From contig CAZGZR010000041.1 in NCBI GenBank assembly GCA_964529745.1, forward strand, positions 1-24,043: a stretch of 24,043 nt of DNA, written 5' to 3'. The position numbers were made by a program, and so were the translations under genes. This stretch comes from RBG-16-57-9 sp964529745. GTDB lineage: Archaea > Thermoproteota > Bathyarchaeia > TCS64. Positions 6,692 to 13,993 of the stretch are shown here, piece by piece (position 1 is the stretch's first letter; each line of letters starts with the position of its first letter). The notes beneath the pieces were generated by a model that saw nothing but the letters and a program-made list of their open reading frames with translations, searched no databases and had not been told where the DNA came from.

Positions 6692-7374
6692 GGTACCCTT
6701 CTCGGCCCCTTGAGGCCAGGCTATTGGGCAGGCCAAACAGGTTCCTAGGGGTCGTCGAGGTGCAAGGCTCCACGGAGATGTGCTTCATACCTAACCCGGG
6801 GCGTATGCACGAGCTGATGGTGCCCGGCACAAGGGTCTACCTGCTTGAGAAACGGGGAGAGCACAGGAAGACCCGGTACGACATGGTGCTCGTGGACCAT
6901 GGGGGCGTCATGGTGAGCGTGGACTCCAGGCTCCCCAACGCGCTGGTCGCGGAGGCCGTAGACGCCGGGCGCCTAAGAGAGTTCAGCGGCTATAAGGTTG
7001 AGAGGACCGAGCCGGTTTTCCACGACTCTAGGCTCGACCTCGTGCTCTCAGACGGCGAGAGACAGGTGATGGTGGAGACCAAGTCCTGTACGCTGGTAGA
7101 GGAAGGCGTCGCCCTCTTCCCAGACGCCCCCACCAAGAGGGGGACGCGCCACATGAGGACCCTCGTGAAGGCGCTGGACGGCGGACGCGCCGCCGCTGTG
7201 TTCGTGATCCAGCGAGGCGACGCCCAAGAGTTCAGGCCCAACGACGGCACAGACCCCGCGTTCGGGGAGGCGCTGAGGCTCGCCGCCTCCATGGGCGTGG
7301 AGGCCTACGCCTACGTCTCAGATGTATCGCTTCAAGGCGTCGAGGTAAGGGGGAGGGTGCCTTTACGCCTCTAA
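6688..7374 (+). CDS. sfsA: SfsA family protein (sugar fermentation stimulation protein homolog)
   Basis: A 228-residue protein matching SfsA along its full length. Seen: an N-terminal OB-like part (ARLLGRPNRFLGVVEV), the PNPGRMHELMVPG motif (about 36-48), MVSVDSRLPNALVAEAV (about 76-92), VMVETKSCTLVEEGVALFPDAPTKRGTRHM (about 128-157, a nuclease-like core with D/E-x-K arrangement) and the C-terminal AVFVIQRGDAQEFRPNDGTDPAF. In E. coli the protein was linked to maltose metabolism, and the fold resembles PD-(D/E)XK nucleases; the true activity in archaea is unknown. The start ATG overlaps the stop of the phosphatase gene (ATGA). Confidence 0.92.
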   Translation: MRYPSRPLEARLLGRPNRFLGVVEVQGSTEMCFIPNPGRMHELMVPGTRVYLLEKRGEHRKTRYDMVLVDHGGVMVSVDSRLPNALVAEAVDAGRLREFSGYKVERTEPVFHDSRLDLVLSDGERQVMVETKSCTLVEEGVALFPDAPTKRGTRHMRTLVKALDGGRAAAVFVIQRGDAQEFRPNDGTDPAFGEALRLAASMGVEAYAYVSDVSLQGVEVRGRVPLRL

Positions 7375-7466
7375 TTTTCCTCCGTAAAGCCTAAAGACCT
7401 TGTTTAGCCGTCTATACGCCGAGAAAAGCAATAAAAACGGTTATCTGGCTCGGCGTCTACACACAG

Positions 7467-7474
7467 TTTTTAAG
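7467..7474 (+). promoter_or_regulatory. TATA box of the aIF1A-RIO1-KH-Top6 operon
   Basis: TTTTTAAG is centred near 7471. Transcription would start near 7496, leaving a short leader that contains GAGGATGGTGG just before the ATG at 7511. This supports the short form of aIF1A. Confidence 0.55.
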
Positions 7475-7510
7475 CACCGAGCCCATGTATTCTCGCTAAG
7501 AGGATGGTGG

Positions 7511-7819
7511 ATGGGGAAAAAGAAGGTACTGAGCGAGAAGAGCCTCAGAAGACTGGTCTTACCCAGCGAGAACGACGTCATCGGGGTAGTCCAGAAGCTC
7601 CTGGGCTTCGACCGGGTGCTGGTCAAGTGCCAGGACGGCTACACCAGGGTGTGCAGGATAAGGGGTAAGATGAAGCGCCGGACCTGGATCAGGGAAGGCG
7701 ACGTGGTTCTGGTGAGTCCCTGGGACTTCCAGAGCGAGGAGCGGGGGGAGATATTCCACCGCTACACCGCCAACCAGGTAGACGAGCTCCGTCAGAAGGG
7801 CGTATTGCTCATAGAATAG
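7511..7819 (+). CDS. eif1A: Translation initiation factor aIF1A
   Basis: A 102-residue archaeal homologue of eIF1A/IF1, which binds the small-subunit A site and helps start-codon selection. Seen: a basic N-terminus (MGKKKVLSEKSLRRL), then the OB-fold (DVIGVVQKLLGFDRVLVKC, RVCRIRGKMKRRTWIREGDVVLVSPWDF, about residues 22-71), and a C-terminal helix (NQVDELRQKGVLL). The RGKMKRRTWI stretch is the hallmark RNA-binding face. The reading frame is open upstream to 7400, but that extension has no family resemblance, and the TATA box plus the GGTGG next to 7511 fix the start here. First gene of the operon; RIO1 follows after 22 bases. Confidence 0.95.
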   Translation: MGKKKVLSEKSLRRLVLPSENDVIGVVQKLLGFDRVLVKCQDGYTRVCRIRGKMKRRTWIREGDVVLVSPWDFQSEERGEIFHRYTANQVDELRQKGVLLIE

Positions 7820-7841
7820 GGAGCCATCTGGGAGAACACCC

Positions 7842-8654
7842 TTGTCCCGTGAAAGAGACTACGACGAGACCTCGGACAGGATGGAGAGAAGGTACGAGGA
7901 AGACGCCCTCTTCAAGGACAAGAACAGGGAAGAGTTCCGCGTCATGGAGGAGGTCTTCGACCGCCCGACCCTGCAAGGCGTGTACAAGCTCTTCAACAAA
8001 GGGGTGATAGACCGGATCCACGGCGTGGTCAAGGCCGGCAAGGAGGCAAGGGTGTACTACGCTACGCACCCAGACGGCAGGGAGCTGGCGGTCAAGATAT
8101 ATTACACTCACACAGCCGATTTCCGTAAGGGGATGATGGACTACATCAGAGGCGACCCCCGGTTCAAGCGGGTGCGTAAGGACCCCCGAAGCATCGTCTA
8201 CACCTGGAACCAGAAGGAGTTCAGCAACCTTCAGCTCTGCGAGGAGGCCGGAGTCAACTCCCCCAGACCCATCGACTTCATCCGAAACATCCTCGTGATG
8301 ACCTTCATAGGGGAGAACGGTGTCCCGGCCCCGCTGCTGAGAGAGGTTATGCCTGAGGACCCGGAGGGTTTTTACGGCCTCGTGCTGGACGAGATGCAGC
8401 TCATGTGGCAGAAGGCGGGGCTCGCCCACGGAGACCTCAGCGAGTACAACATAATGGTCCACGAAGAGAAACCCGTGGTGTTCGACGTGAGCCAGGCCAT
8501 GCTCACCATACACCCCATGGCGCCTTCGCTCTTGGAGCGGGACATAAGCAACGTTAACTACACGTTCAGGCGGCTGGGCGTCGAGACCAGAGACCCGGAG
8601 GAACTGAAGGAGTGGATAACCGGTGGAACAGAAGACCTATATCAGGATACCTAG
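7842..8654 (+). CDS. rio1: RIO1-family serine protein kinase
   Basis: An atypical kinase/ATPase that acts in late small-subunit ribosome maturation. Seen in the 270 residues: an N-terminal RIO-specific helical part, the ATP-loop substitute KAGKEARVYYA (64-74), the invariant Lys in LAVKIY (K85), and the flexible-loop motif DFRKGMMDYIRGDPRF. The catalytic loop is HGDLSEYN (196-203, D198 and N203), and the metal loop is FDVSQ (D215). All catalytic residues are present. The start is TTG at 7842, seven bases after GGGAG. The 3' end overlaps the KH gene by 32 bases, linking synthesis of two ribosome-maturation factors. Confidence 0.95.
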   Translation: MSRERDYDETSDRMERRYEEDALFKDKNREEFRVMEEVFDRPTLQGVYKLFNKGVIDRIHGVVKAGKEARVYYATHPDGRELAVKIYYTHTADFRKGMMDYIRGDPRFKRVRKDPRSIVYTWNQKEFSNLQLCEEAGVNSPRPIDFIRNILVMTFIGENGVPAPLLREVMPEDPEGFYGLVLDEMQLMWQKAGLAHGDLSEYNIMVHEEKPVVFDVSQAMLTIHPMAPSLLERDISNVNYTFRRLGVETRDPEELKEWITGGTEDLYQDT

Positions 8655-9207
8655 GGACAGGGTGGGCGTCCTAATAGGGCCCCACGGCAGGAACAAGAAA
8701 CGCATAGAGGCTGCGTTCCAGGTGACCCTCACGGTAGACAGCGAAACTGGGAACATCGAGATAACCCCGCAGCCCGACCAGACCGACGTCTCTGTCATAT
8801 TCACCGTCCGCAACATATCCCAAGCCATCGGGCGCGGCTTCAGCCCCAAGCGGGCCATGACCCTCCTCAACGAGGACCAGGAGTTCCTCATCCTTGACTT
8901 GGAGGAGTACGTGGGCACCAATAAAAACGCCTTGAACAGGATCAAGGGAAGGATAATAGGCAGGGGGGGAAAGAGCCGGGCGCTCCTAGAGGAGCTCACG
9001 GAGTGCCTCATAAGCGTCTACGGCGGCACCGTCGCCATGATAGGCAGCTACGAGATGCTCCCCGTTGCACGGGAGGCCGTGGAGATGCTCATAGACGGCG
9101 CATTCCACAAGACGGTGTGGAATCACCTATATGCGTATAGACGCAAGATGAAGAAGGATAGGGGTGAGCTCTGGTACGAGCCACCACGCAGGAGGGACGG
9201 AAGCTAG
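8623..9207 (+). CDS. KH-domain ribosome-maturation protein (Dim2/Pno1-like)
   Basis: A 194-residue RNA-binding protein of the archaeal Dim2/Pno1 family, which binds near the 3' end of 16S rRNA during 30S assembly. Seen: two KH domains. KH1 has the GPHG loop at 19-22 (in VGVLIGPHGRNKKRIEAA). KH2 has IIGRGGKSRALLEELT with GRGG at 113-116, and the familiar end FHKTVWNHLYAYRRKMK. The start is GTG at 8623 inside the RIO1 gene, about ten bases after AGGAG. The stop overlaps the GTG of top6B. Adjacency of RIO1 and Dim2 mirrors their functional link in eukaryotic 40S maturation. Confidence 0.92.
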   Translation: MEQKTYIRIPRDRVGVLIGPHGRNKKRIEAAFQVTLTVDSETGNIEITPQPDQTDVSVIFTVRNISQAIGRGFSPKRAMTLLNEDQEFLILDLEEYVGTNKNALNRIKGRIIGRGGKSRALLEELTECLISVYGGTVAMIGSYEMLPVAREAVEMLIDGAFHKTVWNHLYAYRRKMKKDRGELWYEPPRRRDGS

Positions 9208-10793
9208 TGTCGCAGACGGAATACCAGTCAATCAGCCCAGCCGACTTCTTCTATAGGAACAGGGAGATCGCGGGCTTCAGCAACCCGAGCAGGGCGACGT
9301 ACACCGCGGTCAGGGAGCTGCTAGAGAACAGCATGGACGCCTGCGAGGCCCAGCGGGTGCCGCCGGACGTCTACCTCAGGATAACCGAGATGGACGACGA
9401 CCGGAACACCGAGACCAGCATATACAAGCTTCGGATCGAGGACAACGGGACAGGGGTCCCCGCGGACCACATTCCACAGACGTTCTGCCAGGTCTTCTAC
9501 GGCAGCAAGTACACCCTCAAACAGGCCCGGGGGACCTTCGGCCTAGGCGGCACAATGGCCGTGCTCTACGGCCAGATCACCACCCACAAGCCTGTTCAGG
9601 TCGTCAGCAGCACCGGCGGCGAGATCCATGAGTTCACCATGATGATCGACATCCAGAACAACCGCGCCAGCATACTCAAGCACAACATAAGGCAGAACCC
9701 GACTGGGTGGCGCGGCACCGCTCTGGAACTGCAGATGGAGGGCGACTACAGCCGCATAATGTACAGGCTCATCGAGTACCTGAAGCAGACCGCCATGGTG
9801 AATCCCTACGCAGACATCACCTACGTGGACCCCCGAGGGAGGCTGTACAAGTTCGAGCGGGGCACGGAGAAGCTGCCGCCTCTCCCAGAGTCGGTGAAGC
9901 CTCACCCCCACGGCGTGGACGTGGAGACCGTAAGGAGGCTCATCGCCGAGACTAAAACCAGGAACATGAAGGACTTCATGATGGAGCATTTCCAGGGGGT
10001 CGGCTCCATCACCTCCGAGAAGTTCCTGGACCTCGCCGATATAAGTGGCAAGGCCAAGCCCAAGACGCTGAGCCCGGAGGACATAGTGAAGCTGGTCCGG
10101 GCCACCCGCGAGTACTCGGGCTTCAAGCGCCCCGACTCCAGCTGCCTCAGCCCCATTGGCGAGGAGCTGCTGGAGACGGGCATAAGGAAGGAGCTCAACC
10201 TTGGTGAGAACGACTACATCAAGGTGGTGACCCGGAAGCCGAGCACGTACCTCGGGTTCCCTTTCATCGTGGAGGCCGCCGTCGCCACGGGGAGGACGGT
10301 GCGTAAGACCCATGGCCCCGGTATAACAATTTACAGGTTCGCCAACAGGATACCGCTACTGTTCGACGAGAGCAGCGGCGTTGTCTGGAAGGCCGCGAAC
10401 AAGAACATCAACTGGAAGACCTATAAGGTGGAGAGCGACACCCCGCTGGTAATAGCGGTGCACGTATGCAGCACCAAGATACCGTATAAGAGCGTCGGCA
10501 AGGAGTACATGGCCGACCAGCCCGAGGTGGAGCGGGAGGTGACCAACGCCATAAGGGAGGCCTCAAGGGGCGTGAGGAGATACTTCAACCGACGGTTCAG
10601 GATAGCCCGCGAGCGCAGGAGGCTGAACGTCTTCAACAAGTACCTGCCCGTCATCGCCGAGTTCTCCGCGAAGCTCGCCGAAAAGGAGGCGCCAAACATA
10701 GAGCCCCTGCTGATCATGGTGAGCGAGGACATACCTGAGGTAGAGAAGAAACTGGAGGAAGTGCCGGAGATTGTCGAAGACGCATCGGAGTGA
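9207..10793 (+). CDS. top6B: DNA topoisomerase VI subunit B (ATPase)
   Basis: The ATP-binding subunit of the archaeal type IIB topoisomerase, which relaxes and decatenates DNA together with Top6A. Seen in 528 residues: the GHKL ATPase fold with N-box RELLENSMDACEA (37-48; Glu and Asn for Mg/ATP), the DNGTG motif (79-83) and the ATP-lid glycines GTFGLGGTMAVLYGQ (109-123). An H2TH-containing insert follows at about 230-310. The transducer domain then carries the conserved lysine of CSTKIPYKSVGKE (K424 or K428) that contacts the gamma-phosphate. The C-terminal tail is acidic. GTG at 9207 overlaps the previous TAG. Length is normal and I see no lesion. Confidence 0.97.
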   Translation: MSQTEYQSISPADFFYRNREIAGFSNPSRATYTAVRELLENSMDACEAQRVPPDVYLRITEMDDDRNTETSIYKLRIEDNGTGVPADHIPQTFCQVFYGSKYTLKQARGTFGLGGTMAVLYGQITTHKPVQVVSSTGGEIHEFTMMIDIQNNRASILKHNIRQNPTGWRGTALELQMEGDYSRIMYRLIEYLKQTAMVNPYADITYVDPRGRLYKFERGTEKLPPLPESVKPHPHGVDVETVRRLIAETKTRNMKDFMMEHFQGVGSITSEKFLDLADISGKAKPKTLSPEDIVKLVRATREYSGFKRPDSSCLSPIGEELLETGIRKELNLGENDYIKVVTRKPSTYLGFPFIVEAAVATGRTVRKTHGPGITIYRFANRIPLLFDESSGVVWKAANKNINWKTYKVESDTPLVIAVHVCSTKIPYKSVGKEYMADQPEVEREVTNAIREASRGVRRYFNRRFRIARERRRLNVFNKYLPVIAEFSAKLAEKEAPNIEPLLIMVSEDIPEVEKKLEEVPEIVEDASE

Positions 10794-11856
10794 AGCGGAG
10801 CGCCGCCGTGAGACCATGGAGCAGAGCCTCACCGGCCTAGGGAACCTGATCTACGAGCAGATCACCAACCAGGAGTTCCCGTGGATACACATGCAGAGCA
10901 GGTCCACGGACAACATAATGTACGACCCGGAGGAGCGGCAGTACGTTCTGGGCCCCAGGATGATAAGGCGGCACAGCCGCAACATCCGCCACATGAGGCC
11001 CTTCACCCAGCTTATCTGGACGGCGTGGTTCGCCAAGGAGCTGGTGAGGCAGCGCAAGACCAGCACCCTGAGGGAGGTCTACTACTCGGCCAGGGGCCAG
11101 AGGGACATCGAGTACAACAACCAGCAGGAGAGCGACAACATCATCACCGACCTGGAGGTGGCGCTGAACAGGGCCCGGGAGGACTTCCACATCTTCCCCG
11201 AGGAGCGTTCCGCCATCTTCGGCGACCTCACCATCGAGTACACGGTGCCGGGGTACGAGGGGCGACGCACCAACCTCACCGACCACCCCGACGGCGTCAT
11301 GATAGGCCCCGCCGTCACCAGCAGCGAGTTCGTGGATGTGTCGGCAGACAAGGTGCTGGTGATAGAGAAGGGCGCCATGTTCACCAGGCTGGTGGAGGAG
11401 CGAGCCCACGAGAAATTCAACGCCATACTCATCCATACGGCTGGGCAGAGCCCCCGGGCCACCAGGGGCATAATAAACAGGCTCAACCACGACCACGGGC
11501 TGCCCGTCTACATCTTCACGGACGGCGACCCGTGGGGGATACACATCGCCATGGTCATCATAAGCGGCAGCGCCAACGCCGCCCACCTCAGGGGGCTCAC
11601 CACACCCGACGCCGAGTGGATAGGCGTCTGGGGCACCGACATAATAGACTACAAGCTGCCCACCGAGCCCCTAAGCGAGTTCGACCACAAGCGCCTTCGC
11701 GAGCTCAAGGACGACCCCCGGTACAGGGGCGGCATATGGCAGAGGGAACTGGACGTCTTCTTGGAGCTTGAGCAGAAGGCCGAACTCGAGGCGTTCAGCC
11801 GCTACGGGCTCACCTACATCGTGGACGAGTACCTCCCAGCCAAGCTCGAAAGCTAA
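10771..11856 (+). CDS. top6A: DNA topoisomerase VI subunit A (Spo11-like cleavage subunit)
   Basis: The DNA-cleaving subunit, homologous to Spo11. Seen in 361 residues: a winged-helix CAP-like domain with tandem tyrosines in STLREVYYSA (Y104-Y105), one of which makes the 5'-phosphotyrosyl bond. The Toprim domain has Glu199 in VIEKGAMFTRL and the DxD in FTDGDPWGI (D251, D253) for Mg2+. A conserved-looking GTDIIDYKLPT loop follows. The TTG start at 10771 overlaps top6B by 23 bases; an in-frame ATG at 10816 would remove 15 charged residues, and I cannot exclude it. It pairs with Top6B to make the A2B2 enzyme. Confidence 0.96.
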   Translation: MSKTHRSEAERRRETMEQSLTGLGNLIYEQITNQEFPWIHMQSRSTDNIMYDPEERQYVLGPRMIRRHSRNIRHMRPFTQLIWTAWFAKELVRQRKTSTLREVYYSARGQRDIEYNNQQESDNIITDLEVALNRAREDFHIFPEERSAIFGDLTIEYTVPGYEGRRTNLTDHPDGVMIGPAVTSSEFVDVSADKVLVIEKGAMFTRLVEERAHEKFNAILIHTAGQSPRATRGIINRLNHDHGLPVYIFTDGDPWGIHIAMVIISGSANAAHLRGLTTPDAEWIGVWGTDIIDYKLPTEPLSEFDHKRLRELKDDPRYRGGIWQRELDVFLELEQKAELEAFSRYGLTYIVDEYLPAKLES

Positions 11857-11859
11857 GCC

Positions 11860-11866
11860 TTTTTTT
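11860..11866 (+). terminator. T7 tract after top6A
   Basis: A run of seven T residues a few bases after the TAA of top6A probably ends the long operon. The same A/T stretch lies 23-25 bases before the next ATG at 11887 and may also act as a TATA element. Confidence 0.5.
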
Positions 11867-11886
11867 ACCCGTCACGACATTGAGTC

Positions 11887-12093
11887 ATGATCACATTGGA
11901 GCATAGAATCAGCCTAAGCGTCAAGGGGCTCGCGGCGGCGCTCGCGGGCTTCCTCTTCCTCGCGACAGGAGCCCTGCTCTACCTGAACACGGCCAGCACG
12001 GAGATCGGGGAGGTGAACCCCTGGCTGTTCAAGCCCCTGGGCGTCGCGCTGGCGCTGGTGGGGTTGGTTCTCATGGCTTCAAGGGATGAGTAA
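11887..12093 (+). CDS. Small membrane protein with two TM segments (68 aa)
   Basis: I do not recognise a named family. Seen: a short basic/polar N-terminus, a first hydrophobic helix (about residues 13-34, GLAAALAGFLFLATGALLYL), a short loop (ASTEIGEVNPWLFK) and a second helix (about 48-63, LGVALALVGLVLMA), so a helical hairpin. It overlaps the next gene by eight bases, so it is co-expressed with the sugar nucleotidyltransferase and could anchor or accompany a glycan-assembly step; that role is inference. A T-rich/TATA-like stretch sits about 23 bases upstream of the ATG. Confidence 0.7.
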   Translation: MITLEHRISLSVKGLAAALAGFLFLATGALLYLNTASTEIGEVNPWLFKPLGVALALVGLVLMASRDE

Positions 12094-12844
12094 CTTGGTT
12101 GTGAAGGGCATAATAATGGCTGGGGGCATGGGCACCAGGTTCCGCCCCATATCCAACTACTTCCAGAAGTGCATGATACCCATCGGGGACCAGCAGAAAC
12201 CCATACTGGAGTACGTGGTGCGGCTGTACGGCTACCACGGCATAGAGGACCTGCTTCTCCTGGTGGGCTACAAGCACCAGCAGATAAAGAACTACTTCGA
12301 CAACGGTGAACGGTTCGGCGTGAAGATAAACTACATGCTGGACACCCCGGACATGGTCGGCAGCGCGGGAGCCACGCTGAACGCCTACAGGAAGGGAGCC
12401 CTGACTGAGAAGGACACCTTGGTCATCTACTATGGGGACATTGTGAGCAACGTCAACCTCCGCGAGATGGTCATGTTCCACGAGGACATGGGGGCCAAGG
12501 TCACCGTCGCCCTTGCCCCAGACTTCCAGGTCAACGTGGGTGTGGCCGAGCTTGACGGAAGCCTTATCAAGGGTTTCACGGAGAAGCCGCACCTCAAACG
12601 AGCCGTAAGCATAGGCATACTGATACTGGATGGCTCCGTGCTAAAGGAGATGGAGGAGCTCTACAGCCACGGCATGTTCGAGAGCTTCGACCTCATGGGT
12701 GACGTCATCCAGTACCTCGTGGACAAGAAGGACAAGGTCGCCGCCTACATCACGAAGGCCTACTGGTACGACGTGGGCAGCATAGAGCGATACGAGAAGC
12801 TCAGCAACGGACGGGTAAGCGAGGAGCTGGGGTTCCTCCTGTAA
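12086..12844 (+). CDS. Sugar-phosphate nucleotidyltransferase
   Basis: Makes an NDP-sugar from a sugar-1-phosphate and an NTP. Seen in 252 residues: the nucleotide-binding signature MAGGMGTRFRP (about 11-21), KPILEYVVRLY, the metal/nucleotide motif IYYGDIVSN (about 113-121), FTEKPH (about 165-170), and the sugar-pocket end YWYDVGSIERYEKL (about 231-244). There is no C-terminal beta-helix, so it is the short RmlA/RfbA-like form. The usual 'PK.L.P' motif is replaced by FQKCMIPIGDQQKP. The start ATG at 12086 overlaps the upstream stop; a TTG at 12095 is an alternative. The donor nucleotide cannot be told from sequence alone. Confidence 0.9.
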   Translation: MSNLVVKGIIMAGGMGTRFRPISNYFQKCMIPIGDQQKPILEYVVRLYGYHGIEDLLLLVGYKHQQIKNYFDNGERFGVKINYMLDTPDMVGSAGATLNAYRKGALTEKDTLVIYYGDIVSNVNLREMVMFHEDMGAKVTVALAPDFQVNVGVAELDGSLIKGFTEKPHLKRAVSIGILILDGSVLKEMEELYSHGMFESFDLMGDVIQYLVDKKDKVAAYITKAYWYDVGSIERYEKLSNGRVSEELGFLL

Positions 12845-12867
12845 TCGTGGTGACGGGCCGGAAAGCT

Positions 12868-12880
12868 TCTTAACCCTTAT
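12868..12880 (+). promoter_or_regulatory. Possible promoter between the two nucleotidyltransferase genes
   Basis: An A/T-richer stretch (TCTTAACCCTTAT) in a 63-base gap ends about 28 bases before the TTG start at 12908. It may be an internal promoter; there is no strong TATA match. Confidence 0.3.
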
Positions 12881-12907
12881 CCAGACTTCATTACCGGCGG
12901 AACGATT

Positions 12908-13993
12908 TTGAAGGCCCTAGTCCTAGCCGGAGGCTTCGGCACGAGGCTCAGACCACTGAGCTGCAGCCGGCCTAAACCGCTCTTCCCGGTGGCGAACAAG
13001 CCCATCATCGACTACACGTTGCAGAGCCTCGCCCAGGCAGGGGTAGACACAGTCATCCTCTCGGTCCACTACATGGCGGATAGAATCGCTGACTATCTCG
13101 GCTCATCCAAGTACGGTATGGACATAATCGTTTCACGGGAGCAGCGGCCCCTCGGGAAGGGTGGAGGGATAAAGAACGCGGAGAAGCTGCTCGGTGGTGA
13201 GCCATTCGCTGTGATCAACGGGGACATAATCACTGACATCGACATAAGCCGACTAGTCGCCTTCCATGAAGAGAAGGGTGGGATGGCCACCATAGCCCTC
13301 CACTGGGTCGAGGACCCGAGTAGGTATGGCTCCGTGGATCTCGACGGGGAGGAAAGGATAACGAGGTTCGTGGAGAAACCGGGGCCGGGGCAGGCGCCGA
13401 GCAACCTCATCAACGCCGGGATATACGTCCTTGAGCCAGGGGTTCTGGACTACATGCCCTCCGGGAAGTTCGACACGGAGGAGGAGGTCTTCCCGGTCCT
13501 CGCCCAAGAAGGGAAGCTTTTCGGTTTCGAGGCCCATGGCTACTGGTCGGACGTCGGGGTGCCCGCCGAGTACCTTAACGCAAACGCCGCCGTCCTCGGT
13601 AAGATGAGCGGGGACGCAGTCAACGGGAACGCCTACGTGGACCCAACGTCCACCGTAAAGAAGCCATGCGTCCTCGGGGACGACGTACACATAGGCGCCG
13701 ACTCGGTGATAGGGCCAAACGTAAGCATCATGGACAACGCCCACGTGGGTAGAGGCGTCGCCATAGAGAACAGCATAATATTCGCGGGGGCCACCGTCGA
13801 GGACGGCAGCAGCGTCAGAGACTCGATAATAGGCGAGAACGCGGTGCTGGGGCAGGGAGTCAGGTTGGAGCCAGGGGTCCTCCTAGGGGACTACGCCCAG
13901 ATAAAGGAGGGCGTGACCATCACGGGGGGAGTAACCATCTGCCCCGCCAAGACCGTCAAAGAGAGCATACTTGAACCGAGGCAGGTGATGTAG
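12908..13993 (+). CDS. Nucleotidyltransferase with C-terminal left-handed beta-helix (mannose-1-phosphate guanylyltransferase-like)
   Basis: A 361-residue two-domain enzyme. Residues 1-235 are the nucleotidyltransferase fold: LAGGFGTRLRPLS (6-18), RPKPLFPVANKP (21-32, catalytic-site Lys24), VINGDIITDID, FVEKPG, NAGIYVLEP and GYWSDVGVPAEYL. Residues about 240-345 are hexapeptide repeats of a left-handed beta-helix (CVLGDDVHIGADSVIGPNVSI and following). This architecture is that of archaeal GDP-mannose or bifunctional glucose/GlcNAc-1-phosphate pyrophosphorylases. The start is TTG, as the sequence KALVLAGG needs nothing upstream. The stop shares one base with the GTG of the downstream mutase gene, a coupled pair making a sugar-1-phosphate and then its NDP-sugar. 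Confidence 0.9.
   Translation: MKALVLAGGFGTRLRPLSCSRPKPLFPVANKPIIDYTLQSLAQAGVDTVILSVHYMADRIADYLGSSKYGMDIIVSREQRPLGKGGGIKNAEKLLGGEPFAVINGDIITDIDISRLVAFHEEKGGMATIALHWVEDPSRYGSVDLDGEERITRFVEKPGPGQAPSNLINAGIYVLEPGVLDYMPSGKFDTEEEVFPVLAQEGKLFGFEAHGYWSDVGVPAEYLNANAAVLGKMSGDAVNGNAYVDPTSTVKKPCVLGDDVHIGADSVIGPNVSIMDNAHVGRGVAIENSIIFAGATVEDGSSVRDSIIGENAVLGQGVRLEPGVLLGDYAQIKEGVTITGGVTICPAKTVKESILEPRQVM

Noticed and set aside
7400..7510. N-terminal extension of aIF1A by 37 residues
   Set aside because: The extension has no resemblance to aIF1A, spans the TATA box, and the ATG at 7511 has a good GGTGG site immediately upstream.
9543..10313. 256-codon minus-strand frame opposite top6B
   Set aside because: Shadow of a gene that is unmistakable on the plus strand.
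10881..11771. 296-codon plus-strand frame inside top6A
   Set aside because: Arg/His/Gln/Gly-rich out-of-frame translation; the Top6A frame has the Toprim and tyrosine motifs.
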